DNA from: Spongilla lacustris
Lineage: Eukaryota > Porifera > Demospongiae > Spongillida > Spongillidae
DNA: 64,000 nucleotides
Direction: 5' to 3'
Assembly (NCBI GenBank): GCA_949361645.1
Contig: OX442434.1
Location: 3,288,788-3,352,787 of the forward strand
The notes under the pieces were generated by a model, which saw nothing but the letters and a program-made list of their open reading frames with translations, made no database searches and had not been told where the DNA came from. Position numbers and translations under genes: made by a program. This document shows positions 38,661-49,600 of this stretch, in pieces (positions within the stretch are counted from its first letter, which is position 1; the number at the start of each line of letters is the position of its first letter).

Positions 38661-39687
38661 TACATTCCGATGTTTTTTTTTTTTTTTTTTTTGAACAGCC
38701 AATTAAATTAATAAAAACATGAAATACATACAATTAGATGATAAGTAATTAAAAAGAGAAATAATAAGACAATAAATTTAATCCATGAATGAGGCCAGAG
38801 GAGCACCATCTTCAAACCCCAGCCCACTTCTCCATTTGGTGCGGGATCCTCTAAGACAGAGGCTCACTGCTCGAACCCCTGCAAAAGCAAGCCGTGATCT
38901 GACATAGCTGCTGGTAATGGAAAAGGCTTTGTCCCACTTGGAAGACAGAGCAGTGGCCATGTGCTTTAGGAAGTGACTAGCCTCTTTGTGTAGTAGTCCG
39001 TCCACGGAAAGGACAAATGGGGTGAAGGTGCCTCTTCTGTCTTCAACTGCCTTTTTGTACATTCTCTTCTTCTGTGCTCGATGGCAGTGGGATGGGGCGT
39101 CAGTGTCTATGACACGGACATCAAACAACGCCTCCACCTGTGGTTGCCAAACACCTCTGATTCCCAGGTCAAGCCTTAGTCCTGGATCACTTGAGGTGGC
39201 AGTAGTCTCATTGACAATAGGCTCCTTTATAACTTGGGGCCACACCTGACTGGCAAGGTCACCAAGGCAGTCACGGATCTCATTGTGGCGTAGTATAACA
39301 AGTCCCCCCTTCTTACAGTCTAGGGCATGTTGGAGGGTGAAATCAGCTCCACAACCATCACATTTGGCTGGCAGATTAGATGGATGTCGCAAATAGCGCA
39401 GAGCTAGGCCATCTCTGAACTGTACAGGAGCCAAATCAAAGTGGCAACTTTGGAGTGGCAGAGTTGTCAACCAGCTGGACGTTTTGCCCTCAACCACCCT
39501 CATGATTGCACGTTGTCTGCCTGGTGAAAGAGTTGCAAGAATGGCATCTAGTTTCTGTTTGGAAACCTCGTCAAGTGCTTTTCGCGTCTCATATCTTGCC
39601 TTGCTGATTGCATCCAGGTGACAGGCAGAGCTAAATTCACCACATCGCTTAATAGCTTCTACCACAACTTTGGTACATTCCGATGTT
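38661..39687 (-). mobile_element. 5'-truncated non-LTR retrotransposon with poly(A) and 14-bp target-site duplication
   Basis: TACATTCCGATGTT occurs at 38661-38674 and again at 39674-39687. Between them lies a minus-strand insert whose 3' end is a 22-nt A run (T run on the plus strand, about 38671-38692). The open frame 39665-38778 (295 aa, intact) has a zinc motif (CDGCGADFTLQHALDC) followed by GLVILRHNEIRD and a nuclease-like core (RLDLGIRG, then ALFDVRVIDTD), ending in RGSRTKWRSGLGFEDGAP. This is a different family from the (TAA)n copies at 17.8-22.4 kb but has the same domain plan. The apparent start Met is probably internal. Confidence 0.85.
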
Positions 39688-41138
39688 AGTAATCCTGCAG
39701 TATTGTTAATGCAATTCGATCACTAGCTGATAGCATCATCAGCACATGTATTGGACGGAAACTCATCAATGAAGCGTTTCACCTGTATCAGGTTCTGGAA
39801 TTTCAAATGATTTTATTGTTTCAACCATGCATTGAATGTCGATTGTAAGCATTGCGTGGTTATCTAACAAAGAAACGTATCTGTTTATTAAATTAAAGTC
39901 CACGACAGCATAGAGGAAGTATTAAGCGGCAATATCGCGGTCCACGCACCAATAGAGAGCTTTTTTATCTGAGATATTGAAGAAAAATTTTTTCCCTGCT
40001 TTTATCAGTGTTTAGGGCTTCAAGTCAAAAAATTATTAGGACTGAATTTGGTACCGCGTAGATTTTTTTTTTTTAACACGTAAATTCTATTGGATATGCG
40101 ACATCCAAAACACATTTCCCATATGTTTCGTTCTTAAAATACACCGTTTCTAAATTAAAGTTGTTTCAAAAACCCTTCTAATCTACAGGAATTGAGGGAG
40201 TTAAATGTAATCAGAGTTGGTTTTGCAGCCGCATTTCGTGTATATTGAGAACGGAACACAGAAAAATATGCTAAAAGTTGTTATTGATATCAACATTATT
40301 CAAGATTGCGGTTAGAGATAATTGACATTAATAACTACTAATAAGTAACGCAAGATCTGAGTATGCAGTGGAACAGCACTGATTTCAAGTTACTGAATTC
40401 AATAGTGAGTTATTAACATTTAAAACCGTAATTTGCTTTAAAGTTATTAAGATTGAAGCTGGTTATGGGGTTACTAATTTTAATAACATCACTAATTACA
40501 AAATCACAATTTGATTCTGTATTAGTCATGTAATGGTGAGTTACTATAACTCAAAGTTAATTACAATTGTAGTGGCCTTTAGCATATTCAAGTTTGATTT
40601 GCTGTTTTGAATTTTAACTAGTAAAACGCCAATTAAATTTCATACTTTTTCAAACTTTTTCACGGCTCAGTATTCTTTAGATTATAAATCTTGTAATAAT
40701 TTAAAAGTTGTCGTACATTTCTGTGTCAAATTAATTAATTGCAAGGTATTTGATTTTATCTTTTGAACTGTAAACGATAATTGAATTTTAACAATGTGTT
40801 TGGTATACGTATTTGCCTAATCATGTGTATTTGATAATCCTATGTTCATTCAAAAGCGTTGCATTCTTTCGTGAAGACCCAGACCCTGTCTGTATATACT
40901 GGGCAGTAGGCACTTTCCGCTCTGAACACTGCGATCCCACGTCACTAGTCTACGCATGCAAAATCAGAAGAGTGGAAGACAAACAATGACCTCTGCATGG
41001 CATACTTGTTTTTATTTAGCATTGTTTTGGTTGATATAATCACTTACTACGTACATCTATACCGTTGTAGAACTATTTAAGACCGAGCCCAAAAACATGC
41101 TGGCTGAATGCTGCAACGTTAACACTGCAAACGGTCTT
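39688..41138. other. Intergenic, AT-rich, nothing recognised
   Basis: Short AT-rich stretches with taatt-type tracts and no coding pattern. The right part probably contains the 3' UTR of the minus-strand MerTP-like gene. Confidence 0.5.
41011..41016 (-). terminator. Possible polyadenylation signal of the MerTP-like gene
   Basis: The plus-strand tttatt here reads AATAAA on the minus strand, about 123 nt after the stop codon of the gene at 41139-41810. Spacing is typical for a short animal 3' UTR. Confidence 0.4.
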
Positions 41139-41810
41139 TTAATTCAGTTCAGTAGATGACTCACGGCGGAGAACGTGCGCTTTGAACGTTGCGCGAGCTA
41201 TTGCCTCTTCAATTAGACGATCGGTGAGAGCATGCGCATCGTCCGCATGTAGCGCGATACTACCTTCACCGCTCATAACCAGATCAATTTTGGCACAGGA
41301 GTTAAGCGCCAAAAGAGCATTGATGGCATTGTTAACGCAAGCCTCGCAATGCATTCCTTCCACTAGAATGAAAATTATCGTCTTCGGATCGCCAGCAGTC
41401 AAATGGCACGACTTGAAGCTGACAGCAGGATGGCCATGTAGATGAAGGCGGTGCAAAGGTGCGAGGAGGACGCTTGGGCTGCTATTGATTGCCCACAATA
41501 TTTCAGGAGAAAAGGAGAGCAAGATGGCGATGGTGGCGGTGATGGCAAACCGCTTCTTCTTTAGCTTTTGGTAGTCGCACGGTACTCTGTTTTCTCCGCC
41601 ATTGGATTTCTTGTTACAGATATCACTGGAAGATGCCAATAAAAAATCTTTAATAAAGCTATAGGTGAGACCACCAAACACTAGGGAGAGTATGATAGGA
41701 CGGTAAGGTTGTAACATGGTGTTAAATCCTGCGCAGCCAATTGAGAAGAAGTTGAGTACGAGTTGCACTATGCAGCAGCTTGATGCTAACAGGCCGCTAC
41801 ACACAGCCAT
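41139..41810 (-). CDS. MerT-MerP fusion-like membrane metal-transport protein
   Basis: One uninterrupted frame of 223 codons. Residues 1-110 look like MerT. TM1 has the vicinal cysteine pair (ASSCCIVQLVLNFFS, C12-C13) and is followed by the MerT-like LQPYRPI. TM2 is about 38-58, and TM3 about 88-108. C65 and C78 in the TM2-TM3 loop recall the second MerT cysteine pair. Residues 143-215 form an HMA domain with the metal site GMHCEAC (152-158), as in MerP and copper chaperones. In bacteria MerP passes Hg(II) to MerT cysteines for import to MerA; some bacterial proteins fuse both. A histidine-rich linker (LHRLHLHGH, 119-127) joins the halves. An animal protein of this plan may move a soft metal (Cu, Hg or similar) across a membrane; the substrate is unknown. 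No intron is visible, in contrast to all neighbouring genes, so retroposition or transfer is possible. The next in-window sequences are eukaryotic transposons, which argues against bacterial contamination. Confidence 0.75.
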   Translation of the reverse strand: MAVCSGLLASSCCIVQLVLNFFSIGCAGFNTMLQPYRPIILSLVFGGLTYSFIKDFLLASSSDICNKKSNGGENRVPCDYQKLKKKRFAITATIAILLSFSPEILWAINSSPSVLLAPLHRLHLHGHPAVSFKSCHLTAGDPKTIIFILVEGMHCEACVNNAINALLALNSCAKIDLVMSGEGSIALHADDAHALTDRLIEEAIARATFKAHVLRRESSTELN

Positions 41811-41815
41811 TACAT
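41808..41815 (-). promoter_or_regulatory. Start-stop upstream ORF overlapping the MerTP-like start codon
   Basis: On the minus strand the sequence reads ATGTAATG. A minimal AUG-UAA uORF (41815-41810) ends on the first base of the main AUG (41810-41808). In eukaryotic mRNAs such start-stop elements can stall ribosomes and lower translation of the main frame. This holds only if the transcript begins upstream of 41815. Confidence 0.5.
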
Positions 41816-42071
41816 CCTGGCTACTATTTACTGTAAGTTCGTTTTTTATTGCTTAATTTAGCTGGGGCACGTGACATCTGGTGCATCGTTAATTGGATCA
41901 ATCAGTTTTATTGTGAAAAAGGGAAAGCTACTAGAGTATTTGGTGTCTAGGCGTACATAGCTAAATCAAGAGGTCCTATAGTAGTCGGAGCAGTAGTTTT
42001 AAAACCTAAGGCTGAAACCCCTTTAAAAAGTGAGGGAGGAGGGATGTGCCCAGAGTGCTCTCCCCGGGTCT

Positions 42072-44655
42072 CCCAGCAAAAAATTCTTGGCCAAGAGTCC
42101 TGGTCAAGATCCTGGCCAAGGTCAAGACACCCAAGGTTATTGCGGCCAATTCCTTGCCCTCTTGGCCAAGATCTTGGACCAAGATCATGGCCATAATCTT
42201 GCTATCTTGCCTTCCTTGCCCCAAGATCTTGCCTTCCTTGCCCCAAGATCTTGCCTCCCTTGCCCCAAGATCTTGCCTTCCTTGCCCCAAGATCTTGCCT
42301 TCCTTGCCCCAAGATCTTGCCTCAAGATCTTGCCTTCCTTGCCCCAAGATCTTGCCTTCCTTGCCCCCAAGATCTTGCCTTCCTTGCCCCAAGATCTTGG
42401 CCATGATCTTTCCTCCTTGCCCCAAGATCTAGCTTACCTCCTTGCCCCAAGATTATCTTAGCCAAGTTATACAGTTCATTAAAAAAAACACACACACATG
42501 TACATTTACATGCACAAGTATCATTCATTGACTGTCTTTATATATACCTCTTTGTTAATCTCTCACAGTTGCTTTGCATATTTGGTTGCACGAGTTTTGT
42601 ACGGCTGTTGTATTAGATTTCAGCAATCTGTGAAATCATATCAGTATACAGCATCAACACAAATGCATCCATGTAGAAAAATGTACCATACTGCACTTGA
42701 TATCATATTTCACCCATATGACAGATACTTCCTTCGTTTGTGCTAAAATACCTTCCACCACAACCTAAAACAATACAGATGATCATAATGAAAAGGAAAA
42801 TCAGCATGCAGGTTCAGCTTACAGGATAAAGCAGGTTCAGCTTACAGGATAAAGCATTTTCTGGCCAGGCTGGGGTGCACTTTTGTTCCACACTATAAAT
42901 ATCAATATAGAGTACACAATGTTAAGGTCTTCATCTTCATCCAATCTTACCTGCATATCTTAAGATGGACACGGTAAATCATACTGATCACTGCTCCATT
43001 TCCCTTGCCAGAGTCGCTGTTCACCTTTGAGGCTCAGCAATCCTAATGTCTTTACTAACCTGTACCGTGCATGGACTCATACCGTGATCTGCATGTTCTC
43101 AGCAATTATCCACTTTAATAGGGCAACAGACTTTATGAAAAGAGATACATTGCAATAAATACCTTACTAAGATGCAATTCTGACTGTCCTGACAGCCATG
43201 CGTAGTACAGAGCAGAAGCTGGGAGAGAAATGGCAGAGAGCACCTGGTAGAAATGAATAGGTATTTGCACATGCACTTCCACAGGCACAATGTGCTATAA
43301 TTAGAATTGAATGCCATTGGGTACACACAATCCCTCCCTCCTCCGATTGGTTGCCTGTATTGCTAAAGTATATTTAATAGTATTAAAACTCATTCTGGTT
43401 GTCATAATCAGGACAGAAATATGGCTATGATAGGAACTAATCTGAGGAAACGGGCTATAAATGGAATAAATACATTGTAACAAAAAGTAGCCCCGCAAAC
43501 ACCGAAGAAAAGCGTCATCGTAGACACATTATATATATATATATATATATAATATATATATATATATAATAACAACGCACCTCAAACACTGAAAAGACGA
43601 GGTAGCGTTACGTTCAGATTCGCTTCCCACCATCGCACGCGCTCGAACAAGCACGAACCAATCGTGGCCATCCACACCTATGAGAAGATAGTTCATGGAG
43701 CCAGCATTCTAAAAACAAAAGGTTGTCCACACAAAAGTCACTCCTTTCTGCTGCAAGAACTCAGTGACACACGAACATGGCCACAGAAAACAATTTGTAG
43801 AAACAACAATAATTTCAAATTATGCACGTACGCGTATTAAGATCATTGGGTCAAGAGGTCATGGCCAAGATCTTGGGTACTAGTAAGGCGGATCATGGCA
43901 AAAATCTTGGGGCAAGGAGGAAATATCATGACCAAGATCTTAAAGCAAGGAGGAAAGATCATGGCCAAGATCTTAGAGCAAGGAGGAAAGATCATGGCCA
44001 AGATCTTAGAGCAAGGAGGAAAGATCATGGCCAAGATCTTAGAGCAAGGAGGAAAGATCATGGCCAAGATCTTGGGGCAAGGAAGAAAGATCATGGCTAA
44101 GATCTTGGGGCAGGGAGGAAAGATCATGGCCAAGATCTTGAGGCAGGGAAGAAAGATCATGGCCAAGATCTTAGAGCAAGGAGGAAAGATCATGGCCAAG
44201 ATCTTGGGGCAAGTAAGAAGGATCATGGCCAAGATCTTGAGGCTAGGGGGCAAGATCATGACAAAGATCTAGGGGTTAGTTGGCAAGGTCTTGGGGCATG
44301 ATTATGGGCATGATCATGGCCAAGACCTTGGTCCTTGCCTCCTAGCCTAAATATCTTCACCAATAACCCAAGATCCTTGACCAAGATGCCATATATAAAT
44401 CTTGGACTCTTGACAAAGATTCTTGCATTACCTGAACTTGGATATTAAGTAATGATTTATCACTTTTCTATAGCTATCTTGCTATTTGCAATCACGCATA
44501 CGATTATCGCACGGATTTTAGAGGAAATCTTGAAGCGGTGAAAAATATCTTGGGTAACATCTTGACCAAGAATCTTGAATCTTGACCAAGAACCTCGTAT
44601 CTTGGCCAAGATACTCAAGATCTTGACCCAAGATACGCAAGAATTTTTTGCTGGG
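42072..44655. mobile_element. Foldback-like element with long, repeat-filled inverted ends
   Basis: The outer ends are inverted copies: CCCAGCAAAAAATTCTTGG at 42072-42090 against CAAGAATTTTTTGCTGGG at 44638-44655. Behind them the left arm (to about 42470) is a tandem array of cttgccccaagatcttgcct. The right arm (43843-44640) is an array of the same core in the opposite direction (ggccaagatcttggggcaag). The unit core caagatcttg is itself palindromic. The 1.4-kb centre (42471-43842) contains an AT dinucleotide stretch at 43529-43568 and no transposase-like frame. The architecture matches foldback/FB-type transposons. Long ORFs in the arms are repeat translations. Confidence 0.75.
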
Positions 44656-44927
44656 CTGCCACTGCGCGTTGAGTTGAGCCAGTAATTCTTCATGAGGCTA
44701 GATGCTGACACAGAAGTACATGCATGCATCTACAAGGAGTACAGCTATAGGAGTTCAGTGCAGCCAGAATTATACCACCAAAGGGAAATACTCAGTTTCA
44801 AAATATTGATTTGTAATGAGCTAGAGTCCTCTACTATAGGCTAGACTAACTAGCTCCCTCTTGAAGTGCGTATTCTAGACAGTGGCTACAACACAAATAT
44901 GTATACATATATGTATGCTCTCTTTGG

Positions 44928-45749
44928 AATAATAAAAGTCATTTCAGCAATGCCCGACTGAAAAATTCAAATAAAACATCTCTTAAAACATTGTGACGGC
45001 GGCAAACATGTGGTCCTGTTTTACATGTGGTGGCATGGTGACCTAGCTTATCCAGGGGCTCCTGAGGTCCACACAGAGGGCAAGTGGCACCATCTTCAAA
45101 GAGTGGGAGGCCCAGCCACCATTTGATCAGAACTTTGGCTTCATCTGGGGACAGCCGCAGACCCAGACCGGGGGATGGAATTACCTTTAACCAATCAGAA
45201 GCTCCTGGGGCAGTCACAAATTTTCAGTCGGGCTCTGCTTTCTCCTGAGCTGGAGAAGGGAAGTGGCATGGACCATTCGCATTCCCAAACCCGTCCAGCT
45301 GATATCCTGGTTCCATCGTGGTCCATTGGAAAATCTGCTGCCTGTGATGTCACAGTTGTGAATCCGCTCAACCCAAGCTTGATTCTGGGAGCGAGCACAA
45401 CTGTGGGTTACTCGGCAGCAGAGAAAGAAGTGGTTAAAATGACTAAGAATGGCCCGAAGTGTGCAGAACGTGGGTGGGTGTGCATTCCCCTGGCTGTAGA
45501 GACGTATGGTGGTTGGGGAGAGAAGGCCCAGGAAGTGTTCAACCGGATCAGCAGGAGGTTGGCAGTGGGCTCAGCCTCCAGTGAAGCCGGGGTGAGGCAG
45601 GACATGTATGGGAGACTAAGCCTGACCTTGGTGAGGGAGAACGCTAAGGCTATCCTGGAAAGATCCAGCTGGCCTGTTAGCTGAACCCTTATGTGTTACA
45701 ATGTGTTAGTATGAAGTTGTGTAAGGGAATCAGCAATGCAATAATATTT
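44928..45749 (+). mobile_element. 5'-inverted (twin-primed) non-LTR retrotransposon copy
   Basis: The plus strand from about 45226 to 45684 encodes the nuclease half (TRPADILVPSWSIGKSAACD to the LYGRLSLTLVRENAKAIL-like end) of the same broad family as the 17.8-22.4 kb copies. The preceding segment 45225-44939 is on the minus strand and encodes the adjacent upstream part, ending in the CCHC region (CPLCGPQEPLDKLGHHATTC) and FFSRALLK. Both halves contain the same 13 bp, ttttcagtcgggc. Flanks are AATAATAAAA (44928-44937) and AATAATATTT (45740-45749). Inversion of the 5' part with a short overlap is the twin-priming signature. Confidence 0.8.
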
Positions 45750-46622
45750 CATCCCAAGGACCTTATAGTTTACATAGCTGTGCACACAACAATGAGTCCG
45801 ATCTCCACCAGTAACTGTGATAAAAATATTGCATAATTATTACACATGCTTTCTATGTTTCAGATAAGAAGGCAGTATATTGGAGAGAAAGTCAGTTGAC
45901 CATCTTATCATTGACGCGCGGAAAAGAAACTGTCATAATAATTCACATCTTAAGTTTACTGCCGGTTCAAAGGAAAGTATAAGCTATACCATACAGTCTA
46001 TATACGACGTCCCATGGGTCGTATATAGACGAATCATTTTCGATTCGAATGCTGCATTAATATTTAGGCTTGTAGATTCAGTAGTTCAGCGGATTTGGCA
46101 TTTAGATTTTCATGCATCTCGTACCTTGTCCCGAGTTTAAAGCCATAGATGTCCCACCGGTCCAAACATGCGCAGAGCGCAAATTGATAGCTATAGAGAC
46201 ACATGGCCTGCATGAGCTTTTAGAAATAAAATATCATAACAGAATATTACTGGAAATGTCTTCACATCGCTTGACATGCATATAATTGCACTGAAAGGTT
46301 TAATCAAGGACAGGTTTCACTCCATCAGCCTCGCGGTGGCTATGACCTTCAAAGTTCAAACCTAGCCTTTATAACTGTGCCTGTGGGGGAAAAGGCTAAC
46401 TGATATTTCTGGAGCACTAAAACTGGTCTGTTGGCAGACAGAGGTTTTAATATATACAGGACGAATGTTCAGTTCCCGAATGATCGTATGGGGCACAAAA
46501 TTCACAGAGTGCCCAATCATATTCACATATCATTAAAGTGTACATGTAGTACGCGCACTTATGTGTAACATACTACATGCACCTGACCGAGTTCTCGTGA
46601 CCAATCACCCGCTGCAATCGCC
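45750..46622. other. Spacer upstream of the monooxygenase gene
   Basis: No coding signal beyond a chance 86-codon frame (45880-46140). It has a TATA-like ttttaatatataca at about 46446, 165 nt before the monooxygenase ATG; whether it acts as a core promoter is not known. Confidence 0.4.
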
Positions 46623-49600
46623 ATGAAGTCCGCCGTCCTTCTAGCCGTCCTCCTACCGTTGGTATGCGGGTCACCGGCACCTTTGTCGTTCTCAAAGCAC
46701 CCAAAGCACCACACAGACAGGCGATCCTCCGTCTCGTCAGCTTATCCGTTCTCTGCCACCTTGGTTGCAGACCAAGTGACAGGCGATCCAATCTACCAGC
46801 TGAATTGGATATTTGATAGCTCCCAGGACACCATCACGTTCAACGTCATCATCAAGAACACGGGATGGTTTGGTCTGGGCCTCTCCCCGGACGGGGGTAT
46901 GGCCAACTCGGACGTAGTGATCGGTTGGATTGCCACCGATGGCACGGCTTACTTCCACGTACGTACGTATAGATGCTGAACGTACTAGTAGATAGGGCAT
47001 GCATTCTTGATACCGGTATTGTACCTACCATGTCCTCCCCTCCAATCTCCATCCACACTTCAAAATCAAAGAACAATAGATGCGAGCAAATTTTTTACTT
47101 TGGATGAGCACACATTTTTTTTGTCTTCTTGCAATGATTCTGCATGCAAGCCAAGTGTTTTATGGTGCATAAGGGGAAGTGATGGACATGTATGCATGAG
47201 CACGAATAGAGGGAACATACCAAATGCTGCACACTTTATAGACACTTGCATTGAATAATAGTAAGTAGCCTAACATATATCTGTGCAATGTGTGTTGTAC
47301 CCCTTATGGTGACGTCATTTATTGCACTTCTTAGGACCGGTACGCTGATGCAGAGGCTCCTCCCCCTATTGATGCACACCAAGACTGGTTTCTGCTGGCA
47401 GCAAGTGAAGTCAATGGGTACACAAACTTCACTTTCACTAGGAAATGGATCACATGTGACAACAGGGACAGAGATGTGCAGGTACTCCAATATATTATCA
47501 GTGAGAGGGAGGGGCAATGAATTGAGCATGATATAATGGTAAATTGCATGCACATTGATACTCATTATTCTACCTATATGGGGGGGGGGGGGGGGGGGGG
47601 GGGGGGTGCACGTGATCCCCATTTTTTTGAAGCGCTCTTTTTCCAATACAAGTAATATTGATACTCTTTAACTAGCCTTGATACATCTATATGCTACGAG
47701 CATCGCAGCCTATCATCACAAGTGCCCCTCATCACATGTGCCCCTCATCACAGGTGCCCATCATCACAAGTGCCCCTCATCACAAGTGCCCCTCATCACA
47801 AGTGCCCCTCATCACAAGTGCCCCTCATCACAAGTGCCCCTCATCACAAGTGCCCCTCATCACAAGTGCCCCTCATCACAAGTGCCCCTCATCACAAGTG
47901 CCCCTCATCACAAGTGCTACTCATCACAAGTGCCCCTCATCACAAGTGCCCCTCATCACAAGTGCCCCTCATCACAAGTGCCCCTCATCACAAGTGCCCC
48001 TCATCACACGTGCCCCTCATCACAAGTGCTCCTCATCACAAGTGCCCCTCATCACAAGTGCTCCTCATCACAAGTGCCCCTCATCACAAGTGCCCCTCAT
48101 CACAAGTGCCCCTCATCACAAGTGCCCCTCATCACAAGTGCTCCTCATCACAAGTGCCCCTCATCACAAGTGCCCCTCATCACAAGTGCCCCTCATCACA
48201 AGTGCCCCTCATCACAAGTGCCCCTCATCACAAGTGCCCCTCATCACAAGTGCTCCCCTTTGCACCCCCCCATACTTCAAACCCTCATTGAGTAAACTTA
48301 TTGTAATTTTGTCTAAACGCTTGCCTTGAAGCCCCACTTGAAATAACAACCTTCTGTATGATGCAGCTTTGGGATGGCATATAGTTCCCTTTCCCTCACA
48401 ATGAATATGTAATGGCTGTAGCACCCCCATGCATTCCACGTTTGTGGTACAAAGTGCCTTAACAATTTTGTCTAAAACTTCTGTTTTGAAGTTCATTACT
48501 TCCAGGAGCATTGTGTGTACAGAATTACATCTCTACATCTATATCATAGGCAAATACAGCCAGAATTGTGTTCAGCTGGAACCCAGTAGACCCTCCAAGC
48601 GTGAACCTCACATTTGACCAATACCATGGTCCAACTAACAGGGGCACCACCAGTTTGAACCTCCTGGGAGGCACACTCAACCCCACCCCCATACCTCCTG
48701 ATTCCAAGACATTTGTGATCGCTGCAAGCAAAGTAAGTATATAGCTGGTGTGCATATGAGGTGAGGTGTGTATGAGGTCAGGTATGGCCAGGTTCAGGTC
48801 AGGTGTGCATGAGGTCAAGTGTGCATTAGGTCGGGTGCCCATGAGGTCAGTGTGCATGAGATCAGGTGTGCATGAGGTCAGGTGTGCATGAGGTCAGGTG
48901 TGCAGGAGGTCAGTGTGCATGAGGTCAGTGTGCATGAGATCAGGTGTGCATGAGGTCAGTGTGCATGAGGTCAGTGTGCATGAGGTCAGTGTGCATGAGG
49001 TCAGGTGTGCATGAGGTCAGGTGTGCATGAGGTCAGGTGTGCATGAGGTCAGGTGAGATAATGCTGTATGGCCCGGTGTACATCAGGTGGCAATCCCAGC
49101 CCAACCCACCACCTACTGGTGCACTGGTTACAAGCTCCCAGCTGACCTCGTACCTCAAAAGCAGTACATTATCAAGGTAAGCTGAAACATTGGCACATGT
49201 AAACACACCCTCTTACACACAAAGGCACATAAATAAAGTGTTAAGCTTCTTAACTCTCTCTTATTATTATTAAGAGCTGTTTGTATTCCATTAGCTAGCT
49301 AGACTGTTGACAGTACGTAATAGGCAACAGTCTTTATTACCTCAAGTGTAACATAATATTGCAGGAATCAAAAGATTTTTTTTTAAATGTATGCATGTAG
49401 GCTTTTTCACATCATTATGACTTCAGGCTGTGGGTATTAATCACTGATAAGAAATGTGATCCATACTTGTCATGCTGTGGGAGATTCCACTACTAGTATT
49501 TGTATACTGTCCTTACTTCTCCCCCCCCCCCACAGTATGCTCCACAGATTGCACCCAGCAGCAAGCCATACGTTCACCACATGCTGCTCTACCACTGCCC

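Noticed and set aside
42006..44272. Repetitive ORFs in the foldback arms (GQGRQDLGA- and MAKILGQGGKI-type)
   Set aside because: They follow the tandem repeat unit in every frame and have no protein-like composition.
45880..46140. 86-codon plus-strand ORF upstream of the monooxygenase gene
   Set aside because: No family resemblance or splice links; typical chance length.
47678..48329. Three overlapping plus-strand ORFs of about 190-210 codons
   Set aside because: All three frames of a stop-free 16-bp repeat inside an intron.
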